This document shows, one piece after another, positions 15,032 to 22,571 of a stretch of 26,084 nucleotides of DNA (position 1 is its first letter; each line of letters opens with the position of its first letter). Made by a program: the position numbers and the translations under genes. The notes under the pieces were generated by a model, which saw only the letters and a program-made list of their open reading frames with translations, did no database searches and had not been told where the DNA came from. This DNA is from a virus, in the IMG/VR virus record IMGVR_UViG_3300023294_000085, positions 1 through 26,084 of that record; one strand, written 5' to 3'.

Positions 15032-15658
15032 CTATATTTTGATTTGTAAATTATATAGCTCCAAAAACTCTTCAATATCTAGGGTTTTAAAGTTTGGAGC
15101 AAAGTTTAAATCATGAGGACGAAATCCGTTGTGGGGTGCTACTCTTACAAACTGAATGGATGGATAATCGTTTAAACATCGCTTGGTTTGATTCATCCAG
15201 TTGCCATAAAAAGTGGCATCTGATTCCACAGGTTTGTAGTTGCGAGTGCCTTTGAACACATTATTAAATGCAAATTGTCCTTTATTGGACTTAGGATGTC
15301 CTTGATAATCAAAGCCCAGTATGTATATGGTTTTAAAATCCTGTTCACAGGCATGTTTCAATGCGGTGGGACCGGAACTCCAGCCCAACGAGGGTTTAAA
15401 AAACTGTATGTGATTCTTGGCTCGATCGACTTTATCGTACTGGTGATTGTAGTTGCTCCATACTTCGTGTGTTTCAGGGTACGGTGTTTCTGATATTTCT
15501 AACACCATTTTGGGATCCACACACACCAATACATCAGGTTCTTCTGTGCGATACACACCGTTACATGCCCAAACTTTGCCGTGTGTCTTAAGATCAGCAA
15601 TGCGAATACCTTTACGAGATTCACCGTTGCCTAATACAAATGCTGTTGTATTCTCCAT
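15032..15658 (-). CDS. MptE/DUF115-like protein inserted in the head operon
   Basis: A 208-aa protein. The N-terminal AFVLGNGESRKGI (residues 6-18) is the GNG.S nucleotide-contact loop of MptE-like/DUF115 proteins. It is followed by a VWACNGVYR strand, PDVLVCVDPKM, and the W.SSG..AL..A....IYILGFDYQG core at ~93-120. The family includes 6-hydroxymethylpterin pyrophosphokinases and proteins linked to glycan transfer; which reaction applies here cannot be said. It lies between two head genes where T4 has none, and resembles the shorter plus-strand protein at 1772-2323. No late promoter was seen directly upstream (22-base gap). Confidence 0.65.
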   Translation of the reverse strand: MENTTAFVLGNGESRKGIRIADLKTHGKVWACNGVYRTEEPDVLVCVDPKMVLEISETPYPETHEVWSNYNHQYDKVDRAKNHIQFFKPSLGWSSGPTALKHACEQDFKTIYILGFDYQGHPKSNKGQFAFNNVFKGTRNYKPVESDATFYGNWMNQTKRCLNDYPSIQFVRVAPHNGFRPHDLNFAPNFKTLDIEEFLELYNLQIKI

Positions 15659-15680
15659 AATATTGTGTGTTTAATTATTA

Positions 15681-15923
15681 TTACAAAGATAAGTCGTCTT
15701 CAATTGCTGGTTGTCCGTACATTTTTTGTACAAACACTGCTTCTTGTTTTTGCTCTTCGTCGTGTTGCTCTGAGGCAAGACGCATTTTGTTAATGTCTTT
15801 TAGAGTCAAACGAGTTTTTCGAGTATCACCGTCATCTAGGACAGAGATATCGTCTTCGGCATTGTAGTTCTTTGTTTGCTCAAAGCCGTCTGCTGTATTT
15901 TGAAACATTTCCATTAACTTCAT
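15681..15923 (-). CDS. Small conserved protein downstream of portal (prohead core position)
   Basis: An 80-aa protein that begins MKLMEMF and carries DDISVLDDGDTRKTRLTLKDINKMRLASEQHDEEQ... VFVQKMYGQP. It lies where T4 has gp67/gp68, and small RLTLK.INK.R-type proteins occupy this slot in marine T4-like phages. It is charged and probably helical, without membrane segments. The start is five bases from an exact late element overlapping the end of the portal gene. The function is probably in head assembly; position is the main argument. Confidence 0.65.
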   Translation of the reverse strand: MKLMEMFQNTADGFEQTKNYNAEDDISVLDDGDTRKTRLTLKDINKMRLASEQHDEEQKQEAVFVQKMYGQPAIEDDLSL

Positions 15924-15928
15924 AACGA

Positions 15929-15936
15929 TATTTATA
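15929..15936 (-). promoter_or_regulatory. Late promoter (exact TATAAATA) overlapping the portal stop
   Basis: A perfect late element on the minus strand across the last codons of the portal gene, with TCGTT then ATG (15923). Transcription would begin at about the start codon, so an mRNA from here would be leaderless for the 80-aa gene or would mainly serve the genes beyond it. Confidence 0.6.
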
Positions 15937-17635
15937 TTGTATTGGTTCCACCTTGACCCGGCGTTCCGCCTGGAGGAGTTGTGCCCGGCTGTCCTGGTTC
16001 TGGTGAATCTGGTTCTGCTGTGGGTTCTTCAAACTGATCCAGATCTGATTGTAGATCAGATTGTGCTACTCCTGCTGTTCGCATCTGTGTGGATTTGGTT
16101 TGTTTTTTCTGTGCCACATTATTTTCTTCTGACCACAATTGTGAGTTTAGAGCCATTTCTTCTTCGCTCATGCCCAAGAATCGCTTCAGGGCAAATCGTT
16201 TGCTCATGTATGGTAACTCTGCTACCTGTACAAATGTACTCACTCTGCTTTGATCCATTTCTGTTTGTCGATATTGTGCAAAGTTCTGTGGAGGATTCAA
16301 TTTCAACTCAAATGCTGAGTTGTCCATGGTGTAACCTTTGTTCTTGATCCACAATTTGAACTCTTCGTCGAACATGGGTGCAACCATTGATTGTAATCGC
16401 ATGCAATATTTGTTGAATCTTAATTCTTGAATAAATGCTGTGCCCACCCTACCGTCATTGTAAGACTGTTGAGAATCTTCTGGCCCTGTGGGCAGATAAG
16501 ATGATGGAATTCGTAATCCTCGGAACATTTTATTTGTGAAGAATCTTAGATCGTCAATCTCGCCTAGATTGGTACCACCTGGCAGTGTGTCCACTTTAGA
16601 TCCTCGTCCTTCTGCTGTTTGAGGGAAGAAATAATCTTCATTCATTGACATCGGATTGTATGTGGCATCTATGTGATTTGCTCCACCTGCTGTGGTAGGG
16701 ATCCTTCTTTGATTGATCTCGTTTTTAACTCGTTCAACGAACTGCATGGCCAAATGCGTTGGCATGTTACCCACATCGATGTAGAACACTCTTCGTTCCG
16801 GAGCTCGTTGTACTCGGTAGATGATGATTGCATCTTCTAATAATTCTTTTTGTTTGAACACTTTGAATACCTGTTCCAGCACAGACTGACCGAAAGGAAA
16901 CAAGTTATCCAATCCGTCTGACAGACTCATGTGTACCACATGTTCTGCATTGATTGCATACTGGTTCATGGATTTGTAGAATCTTCCACCGGATGCTCCC
17001 ATGCCGCCACCTGCACCTGATTGATTTGCTCCCTGCCCGGCACCTGCAAAATTCTGAGCATATGCTCCACCTGTAGTTCCACCGTACAGTTGGTTTGGTG
17101 TGATCTGTGTGGCACTCAATCTCTGTAGGTTAGGGTTGATGTCTCTGATGATGTACTGTTCAGGCACTTTGCCTTCTGATTCGTTCACAACAATTCTATC
17201 CACCTTGGCAGGATCGATGTACAACCATTTGTTGGTCTCGTTGTCTCTCACGAAGAAACAGTCTCCGTATTTTAAAGTGTTACGGAAAATTCTAAAAATT
17301 CTTTTTGAAAATTGATTTGATTTGGTCCACTGTTGCAGAGCTTTTTTCAACAGTTTAACTTCTGATTCTGTGACATCATCTTTGAACACGATGTCGAATG
17401 GAGTTTCGTTCTCTTTGTTACTCTGTGTGCAAAATTCTGCAAGAATATCCAGGGCCGCATTGACCTCTGAATCAGAATCCATCTGATCGTACTGAAAGTA
17501 TCTTTGCACTCGGTTGGGGTGTCCGGTGTACACATCCGGTAGATAGGATGAGTAATTTCGTTTTGCGAATTGCGGGTTTTTATCTCCTGATATGGGAGAT
17601 AAGTTTGCGTCTTTAAAGTATTTTTTCCAAGCCAT
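15932..17635 (-). CDS. 20: Portal vertex protein gp20
   Basis: A 567-aa protein that forms the dodecameric DNA-entry channel at the capsid vertex. Typical T4-like portal features include the N-terminal YFQYDQMDSDSEVNAALDILAEFCTQ region, YGDCFFVRD, IIYRVQRAPERRVFYIDVGNMP (residues ~285-305), DTLPGGTNLGEIDDL, GLRIPSSYL and the VGTAFIQELRFNKYC helix. The C-terminal ~60 residues are Pro/Gly/Thr rich (GQPGTTPPGGTPGQGG), a low-complexity tail. A Gly-rich insertion (GAGQGANQSGAGGG) lies at ~197-215. It heads the gp20-to-gp23 block. No Shine-Dalgarno sequence is visible ahead of the ATG. Confidence 0.95.
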   Translation of the reverse strand: MAWKKYFKDANLSPISGDKNPQFAKRNYSSYLPDVYTGHPNRVQRYFQYDQMDSDSEVNAALDILAEFCTQSNKENETPFDIVFKDDVTESEVKLLKKALQQWTKSNQFSKRIFRIFRNTLKYGDCFFVRDNETNKWLYIDPAKVDRIVVNESEGKVPEQYIIRDINPNLQRLSATQITPNQLYGGTTGGAYAQNFAGAGQGANQSGAGGGMGASGGRFYKSMNQYAINAEHVVHMSLSDGLDNLFPFGQSVLEQVFKVFKQKELLEDAIIIYRVQRAPERRVFYIDVGNMPTHLAMQFVERVKNEINQRRIPTTAGGANHIDATYNPMSMNEDYFFPQTAEGRGSKVDTLPGGTNLGEIDDLRFFTNKMFRGLRIPSSYLPTGPEDSQQSYNDGRVGTAFIQELRFNKYCMRLQSMVAPMFDEEFKLWIKNKGYTMDNSAFELKLNPPQNFAQYRQTEMDQSRVSTFVQVAELPYMSKRFALKRFLGMSEEEMALNSQLWSEENNVAQKKQTKSTQMRTAGVAQSDLQSDLDQFEEPTAEPDSPEPGQPGTTPPGGTPGQGGTNTI

Positions 17636-17642
17636 GTTTATA

Positions 17643-19700
17643 TTATACTAGGGAAGTGCTCAAGTTTGCAAGTCCTTTTTTGGTATCCATTGTGTTTTTT
17701 GCCACGGTGGAATTTATTCCCACCAGTGTATTTAAATGTTTTTCGCTCTTATCCATTATCTGTGAAATATTATCCAAGTTCCTACTCAATAGTGAGCTGA
17801 TTGCGGTGATATTGTCGGTTTCTCCGCTGTTTCCTTTGTCTGGCATTGCAGATGCAGTCACACTGGCATTCACAGTAGGTTTAACTGTCAGGCTGTCCAC
17901 GGCCGCGACAATCTTGCCCATGGGAGATTCCCTCGGTATTATGGCCTCTGGTCCATGCACCCGAACAACAGTGCCTTGGGTTCCGAAATTTGGAAATCTT
18001 TCTCCGGTTACATTTTTCGTTCCTGTCTTGAAACCATCGTAACTCGCTTCTCCGGAGATGTCGTTTGAGAATGCTGTATTTTGATAGATCTGCATAGGAT
18101 CCGCGGGACCGTTTTTGTCTGTTACTCTTAAAGCACGTGACGAGGGATCAAATGCCATGATAGTGGCCATGGAACTTTTCTTCATTATGTCTCCATCCAA
18201 CTTATTTTGACCCAGTGTTGCGATTGCTTTTTCGAGCAGACCCATAGACGATGCTGTAAATTCCATTGCGCCTGTGGTCAGAGATTCTGCCCCTGATTTG
18301 GCTACCTTGAGTGAATCTCCCATGCCGACTAAACTTTTACTGACCGTGTCTCTGTATGCCATCTCGTTGGCATCTGTGGTATTTCTTGCTCTTTGTAATC
18401 GAGTGGTCTCGTTCACCACACCAGCATTCTCGCCGTTGACTATGCTTGCTCGAGCAAGAGATCGAGTGAAGTCACTAATGGCTCCTTCGTTGGTTGCTCG
18501 ACCCACGATATTTTGAAACTCAACAACATCCATGGCCCCGGACTTGAGAGCTCGGATCGCAGGTATCAACTGTCCGCGGGCAACTTCGTCCAAGAGGGCA
18601 GTGTCGGTTTCCGTGGCTTGACCAAATGCCACCACTTGGGTGATCAACTTACCGATCATCGTGTCGGCTCCTCCAAAACTGGCAATTGTGCCATTGATGG
18701 CCGCTCGCTGTGCTGGACCTAAGGATAACAGTTGTGATTGTAGCACCCCGTTGGCCGCAAGTTCTCTGTTTCTTTTATCTATCGCATCAACATTTTCTCC
18801 GGTTAATTTTGACAGTCTCACTAGATTTTTGATGTAATGGCTTGATCTGGCAATCTCCTCGTCGGTGTTGCCCAGAACCAATCTACCCCTTGCCCTCTCC
18901 AACATTAGATAGGTTTGGAAATATTCTGATGTTTCTGTGAGGTTCAATCCAAATTGAGCAAACTGTTCTTGTGTCACAGTTCGTAACGCACTCTGGAATT
19001 GACTCATTCTCTTAACACCGGCGTCCACAGATCCAAAGAGTTGACCCATCACTTCGGAGTTTTTTGATACCATGTCAACGAAATCCAATATCGGCATCCT
19101 GGCCTCATGGGCCGCATTTCTTAGATTGATGATCGATGACTCAAATGTGGCACCGGTCTGTGCCAGTTGCTTGAATATGCCCACGTTGAAGTCCGCCGAC
19201 TTGGCCAGTGCTGTTAGGCCCTTGCCCAGGAAAGGTACGTCGCCAAAATCTTTTACCGCATCGTTGAAGCCTTCGATTCTTTGTTCGGCATCCATGAATC
19301 TCGCACCGGTGTTGAATATTCCCTTGCCAACGGCCAGTATGCCCTCGACCAGTGTGGCCTGTGCTCCTATGAAACTTTTTAATCCGGTAGTTGCCTTTGT
19401 GGCAACTGCCGCAAACAAACCTTGTTTTCGTGTGCTTTGTCTGATCGATGATAATTCTTGTAATAGTTGGATCCTTTTAATTTTACCTGCATCAGTTTGG
19501 TCTTGTTTACTAGCTCTTAGTTGTCGTAATTCTTCCTGTTTAGCTCTGATATAAAGATTGGTAATTTTTCTTGCGCCTTCTTCACTCTTTGCATTTTTTC
19601 TGAGGGTGTCGTGGGTGCTCTGACTGACTTTGGAAAGTTTATCCAATTCGCCGGCAGTTTTCTTCGCCGACTGTTCCAGTTTTTCTACATCATCCGTCAT
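17643..19700 (-). CDS. Tail tape-measure-like protein (gp29 functional equivalent)
   Basis: A 685-aa, mostly helical protein. Residues 1-95 are a charged coiled coil (KLEQSAKKTAGELDKLSKV... QEELRQLRASKQ). A glycine/alanine-rich hydrophobic stretch at ~100-135 (LFAAVATKATTGLKSFIGAQATLVEGILAVGKGIF) follows. Near residues 569-588 is the F..FG.QGTVVRVHGPEAIIP motif seen near the C-terminus of many tape-measure proteins, then a Val/Thr linker and a final coiled coil. Such proteins set tail length and pass through the tail tube. T4 gp29 is 590 aa. The location next to portal, away from other tail genes, differs from T4. A late promoter lies at 19764-19771. Confidence is good for a tape-measure type and lower for orthology to gp29. 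Confidence 0.7.
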   Translation of the reverse strand: MTDDVEKLEQSAKKTAGELDKLSKVSQSTHDTLRKNAKSEEGARKITNLYIRAKQEELRQLRASKQDQTDAGKIKRIQLLQELSSIRQSTRKQGLFAAVATKATTGLKSFIGAQATLVEGILAVGKGIFNTGARFMDAEQRIEGFNDAVKDFGDVPFLGKGLTALAKSADFNVGIFKQLAQTGATFESSIINLRNAAHEARMPILDFVDMVSKNSEVMGQLFGSVDAGVKRMSQFQSALRTVTQEQFAQFGLNLTETSEYFQTYLMLERARGRLVLGNTDEEIARSSHYIKNLVRLSKLTGENVDAIDKRNRELAANGVLQSQLLSLGPAQRAAINGTIASFGGADTMIGKLITQVVAFGQATETDTALLDEVARGQLIPAIRALKSGAMDVVEFQNIVGRATNEGAISDFTRSLARASIVNGENAGVVNETTRLQRARNTTDANEMAYRDTVSKSLVGMGDSLKVAKSGAESLTTGAMEFTASSMGLLEKAIATLGQNKLDGDIMKKSSMATIMAFDPSSRALRVTDKNGPADPMQIYQNTAFSNDISGEASYDGFKTGTKNVTGERFPNFGTQGTVVRVHGPEAIIPRESPMGKIVAAVDSLTVKPTVNASVTASAMPDKGNSGETDNITAISSLLSRNLDNISQIMDKSEKHLNTLVGINSTVAKNTMDTKKGLANLSTSLV

Positions 19701-19730
19701 ACAGTTTTAAAATACCCTGTTTTGTACGCA

Positions 19731-19738
19731 TATAAATA
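19731..19738 (+). promoter_or_regulatory. Late promoter (exact TATAAATA) for the gp26-type gene
   Basis: A perfect late element on the plus strand, 43 bases ahead of the ATG at 19782. It faces the minus-strand element at 19764-19771. Confidence 0.7.
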
Positions 19739-19763
19739 TAGACACGCACAAGTTAATATTGTA

Positions 19764-19771
19764 TATTTATA
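19764..19771 (-). promoter_or_regulatory. Late promoter (exact TATAAATA) for the tape-measure gene
   Basis: A perfect late element on the minus strand, 63 bases ahead of the ATG at 19700. Predicted starts of the two opposing transcripts overlap by roughly a dozen bases. Confidence 0.7.
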
Positions 19772-19781
19772 GATAACAATT

Positions 19782-20639
19782 ATGGTAGAAAACACAAACC
19801 CACTGAGCAAGTATTATCGACAACCAGCGATCTATATCACTCTGCCCACCAAAGGCAAGTACTATGGACCAGACGTGTTCACTCCCACAGAAACTGGAGA
19901 GATACCAGTATTGCCCATGAACGCCAAAGACGAGCTGGCATTTAAAACACCAGACGCAATGATCAGCGGTCAAGCCACCGTGGATGTGATCAAAAGTTGT
20001 ATACCCAACTTTAAGAATCCTTGGCAGATGACCAATTATGACACGGACACCATACTGTTGGCCATTCGAGCGGCCACCTACGGTGAGTCCATGGACATCA
20101 CATACACAGTGCCAGGCACAACAGAAAAAGTAACCCAATCAATCAGTGTGGTGCAACTGTTAGAGGGATTAAAAAATACAGAGATTCAAGATCAATTCAC
20201 TACAAAGGATAGATTCATAGTAAACGTGGCTCCGTTGAATTACAAAACATTGAATCGAATACAGACTGCACAGTATGAACAAGAGAAAATTTATTCCACT
20301 GTACGTAACAGCAATCTATCAGAACAACAAAAAGGTGATCAATTTGTAAAGAGTTTTAAACTGCTCAATGATATAAATTTTGATCTGCTAGTAGAAGCTG
20401 TCACAGAGATCACAACACCCGAAGGCGTTGTGGTAAAAGACAAAGAAATGATCAAAGAGTTCTGCAACAACTGTGAAGCTAAACTGGTCAACGAGATACA
20501 GAACGAGCTGGGTCGTGTGAGAATGCAGGCACAGATACCGCCGGTAAAAATTCAAGCCACAGAAGAACAGATCAAACTTGGAGCACCTGTCACATACGAA
20601 ATACCAGTGACATTCGACAACTCAAATTTTTTCGTATAA
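19782..20639 (+). CDS. 26: Baseplate hub/tail assembly protein gp26-type (T4_baseplate family)
   Basis: A 285-aa protein. The N-terminal block YYRQPAIYITLPTKGKYY, EIPVLPMNAKDELAFKTPDAM, VIKSCIPNFKNPW and TILLAIRAATYG is the recognisable core of the T4 gp26-type baseplate family. In T4, gp26 is needed for baseplate hub assembly. T4 gp26 is ~208 aa, so this one carries an extra C-terminal region including a central helix (EQEKIYSTVRNSNLSEQQKGDQFVKSF). The zero-frame product ends NSNFFV. The last codons run over two overlapping slippery heptamers (20624-20633), and a -1 shift would extend the protein by 76 residues. No Shine-Dalgarno sequence is evident. Confidence 0.85.
   Translation: MVENTNPLSKYYRQPAIYITLPTKGKYYGPDVFTPTETGEIPVLPMNAKDELAFKTPDAMISGQATVDVIKSCIPNFKNPWQMTNYDTDTILLAIRAATYGESMDITYTVPGTTEKVTQSISVVQLLEGLKNTEIQDQFTTKDRFIVNVAPLNYKTLNRIQTAQYEQEKIYSTVRNSNLSEQQKGDQFVKSFKLLNDINFDLLVEAVTEITTPEGVVVKDKEMIKEFCNNCEAKLVNEIQNELGRVRMQAQIPPVKIQATEEQIKLGAPVTYEIPVTFDNSNFFV
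20624..20633 (+). promoter_or_regulatory. Putative programmed -1 ribosomal frameshift site
   Basis: In the zero frame the codons read A AAT TTT and T TTT TTC. Both AAATTTT (20624-20630) and TTTTTTC (20627-20633) fit X XXY YYZ. The zero-frame stop follows within two codons (20637-20639). A short TGTC/GACA hairpin lies 12 bases downstream (20646-20657), but no strong stimulatory structure was seen. Confidence 0.65.
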
Positions 20640-20863
20640 CACTACTGTCAAAGGACAACTCTGAAATCATCGCATATCTTAAAGATCTGGAAAACGAGAG
20701 TAAAAATCTAAAATTGGAAATAATGAAAATGTGTTGGTACATGCGTGGCGGACTGACCTGGCAGGAAGCACTAGAGTTAAGTCCAGACGAGCGGGCTATT
20801 GTAGGGGACCTTGTCAAAGACAACCTGGAAACTACCAAAAAAACCGGACAACCGTTCTTTTAA
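20627..20863 (+). CDS. -1 frame extension of the gp26-type gene (tail-assembly chaperone-like)
   Basis: The -1 frame is open from upstream of the slippery site to the TAA at 20861-20863. After a shift it adds 76 residues: RITLLSKDNSEIIAYLKDLE, a charged helix, then MCWYMRGGLTWQEALEL and a conserved-looking end KTGQPFF. The frame has no ATG near its beginning; the first in-frame ATG is well inside (about 48 codons remain), so an independent start would lose the helix. The fused product would be about 360 aa. This architecture, a short protein plus a rarer frameshifted longer form, is known for tail assembly chaperones such as lambda gpG/gpGT. The coding nature of the segment is quite clear; the mechanism of expression is inference. 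Confidence 0.7.
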   Translation, partial: FFRITLLSKDNSEIIAYLKDLENESKNLKLEIMKMCWYMRGGLTWQEALELSPDERAIVGDLVKDNLETTKKTGQPFF

Positions 20864-20924
20864 TATCGTACGACATATAGTATAATATAATGATGCAATT
20901 CAAACAATATAACTAATCTTACGC

Positions 20925-21209
20925 ATGAGCACCAAAGAAATACTGATTGAGCTTAAAGCACACATTAAAGACCTCTCCACAGAGAAGGATCGTTTGAATG
21001 ATGACCTCAAAGCCAAAGACAGTCGAATCAAAATGTTACTCACCAAAATAGAACATGCCAACGACGAAGTTCAATCCATGGGAAAGAAACTGTCGGAGAA
21101 CAATCGGCGCATGGAAGAAATGGAAGACGAGTTACTCGAAGTTAAAAAAACCCTAAAAGATTCACAACATGAACCAGCTGATGCCACAGAAGAACAGTCA
21201 GCAGACTAG
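20925..21209 (+). CDS. Coiled-coil protein, function unknown
   Basis: A 94-aa protein, almost entirely a charged coiled coil (ILIELKAHIKDLSTEKDRLNDDLKAKDSRIK... MEEMEDELLEVKKTLKDS) with an acidic tail. I do not recognise a family. It overlaps the next gene by 40 bases, if 21169 is that gene's start. It follows the gp26 extension by 61 bases containing AT-rich sequence (TATAGTATAATATAATG) that could hold a promoter but matches no late consensus. Confidence 0.65.
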   Translation: MSTKEILIELKAHIKDLSTEKDRLNDDLKAKDSRIKMLLTKIEHANDEVQSMGKKLSENNRRMEEMEDELLEVKKTLKDSQHEPADATEEQSAD

Positions 21210-21708
21210 CCCACATGATTATATCAGAGATTGGATGATCTCTTTCGTGGAGAAGCCACATCCAATGCTGGGAGACATGCCTCCTTGTCCTTACGCACAG
21301 CGAGCTCGGTTAGAAAATAAAGTGTCTATGCGATGGGTATCCAATGCCGAACCAGATTCTAATTTCTGGACGCACACCGAAAACACAGACTTTAACAAAA
21401 TTGATGTGCTGATTTTAATAACCGACCGCAAGAGATGGACCTGCAATGAAGCCTACAAAGTGAGATGCGAAATGAATCGCACTTTTAGACTCAACGATGT
21501 TGTGGTGCTGGAAGACCACCCGGACCACAGAGAGAAGATCGGTGATGTGAGCATGAGCAACGGAAAATATTGTTTGATGTTCGTGCAAAAAAAGAGCAAA
21601 TTGAATCGATTCTCAGACATTCTAAAACAAACCACAGACTATTATAAAAATTGGACACAGGCCGAAATAGATGATGTGGTCACTTGGCGTTTCCAAGATC
21701 CGCAATAG
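21169..21708 (+). CDS. Conserved hypothetical protein with PCPYA motif
   Basis: A protein of 179 aa from the first ATG; the internal Met at 21235 (MISFVEKPHPM) is an alternative start beyond the overlap. Visible features are HPMLGDMPPCPYAQRARLE near residues ~34-52, a Leu/Ile strand followed by TDRKRW (KIDVLILITDRKRWTCN), and VVVLEDHPDHREKIGDVSMSNGKYCLMFVQ. The single CP motif and the alternating strand/helix pattern suggest a small enzyme, but I cannot assign a family. Its 3' end overlaps the convergent minus-strand gene at 21680 by 29 bases. Confidence 0.6.
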   Translation: MNQLMPQKNSQQTSPHDYIRDWMISFVEKPHPMLGDMPPCPYAQRARLENKVSMRWVSNAEPDSNFWTHTENTDFNKIDVLILITDRKRWTCNEAYKVRCEMNRTFRLNDVVVLEDHPDHREKIGDVSMSNGKYCLMFVQKKSKLNRFSDILKQTTDYYKNWTQAEIDDVVTWRFQDPQ

Positions 21709-22537
21709 ACCGCAATTCAGAATCTCTCTTACACAATCTCCGATACTCTCTCTTACTGCGACTCCACTTGGTGCCCGTCCACCATTCAAATCCGCGGTGT
21801 CGACTCTTGTACATGGAACTTTTCTCATAGCCAGCACCGGCGTAGTAGTAGGCGGCGTTCTGTTGCTTGGCCCACGCCATCTCCATCTCCATGGTCAGCT
21901 GACTGATGGGTGATCGGTTGCAGTGCATCACGGATTCGATCCCATGTGGTTCGCCTTCTGGATACACAGCAGTCACCTCATCGTTGTAATCGTTGTAGAA
22001 GTGTTCCTGCCAGTGGTAGCGTTTGATCTTGGTGAATCCCAGCAGTGTGTCCAGCGTGTCGCTGTAGAATATCAGGAAACTGTCGCGGTGGCTGACGTGG
22101 TCGAAGGGATTGTAGAGGTCCCGGAACCCCTTGCGTTGGATGTATTCGGCGTACAGTTGGTGCATGCCGGTCCACACCGTGTCGTCACGGTGCCGCGGAA
22201 AAATTTCCTTCATGAACACGGGAAGATCGTTGTGGGTGTGCTCCGTTCCAGATCTGGGCTGTTTGCTGAGATCTATGCGAGTACTGCGACACTGGTAGAA
22301 CACCTCCATGTCACGATCGTATATGTGATAGGGTCGATCCAGGGCCAACCATCCGGACTCCACCATGTCCGCTTCATCGTGTTGATCCGGCACAGCGAGC
22401 ACATCACACACCACGAGGTCCTGTTGTTCCACTAGTCCAAAACGATGATTGAATATTAGGTCCATGCTGTCGTGTGTATTTAAAACTGTTGGGAGATGTG
22501 CTCTGCACATCTGAAACTCGCTGTCGCTTCGTTTCAT
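21680..22537 (-). CDS. GNAT/arginyltransferase-like (ATE C-terminal-like) acyltransferase, putative
   Basis: A 285-aa protein. The C-terminal half carries the pattern of aminoacyl-tRNA-protein transferases and related GNAT folds: LLGFTKIKRY (166-174), SPISQLTMEMEMAWAKQQNAAYYYAGAGYEKSSMYKSRHRGFEWW (209-253), where Y..G...S.MYK....G matches the YLGY...S.KM.YK substrate/CoA-region motif of Bpt-type proteins. The N-terminal half lacks the Cys-rich zinc motif of true ATE/Bpt enzymes, so the substrate is unknown. The gene is GC-rich (62% over 22141-22200), unlike its neighbours, which suggests transfer from a different source. It is convergent with the gene at 21169. A weak ribosome site AAGAAA lies ahead of the ATG. 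Confidence 0.5.
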   Translation of the reverse strand: MKRSDSEFQMCRAHLPTVLNTHDSMDLIFNHRFGLVEQQDLVVCDVLAVPDQHDEADMVESGWLALDRPYHIYDRDMEVFYQCRSTRIDLSKQPRSGTEHTHNDLPVFMKEIFPRHRDDTVWTGMHQLYAEYIQRKGFRDLYNPFDHVSHRDSFLIFYSDTLDTLLGFTKIKRYHWQEHFYNDYNDEVTAVYPEGEPHGIESVMHCNRSPISQLTMEMEMAWAKQQNAAYYYAGAGYEKSSMYKSRHRGFEWWTGTKWSRSKREYRRLCKRDSELRSIADLGNAK

Positions 22538-22571
22538 TTTCTTAATTGCGTTTCCTGTGGTAGATGAGCAG

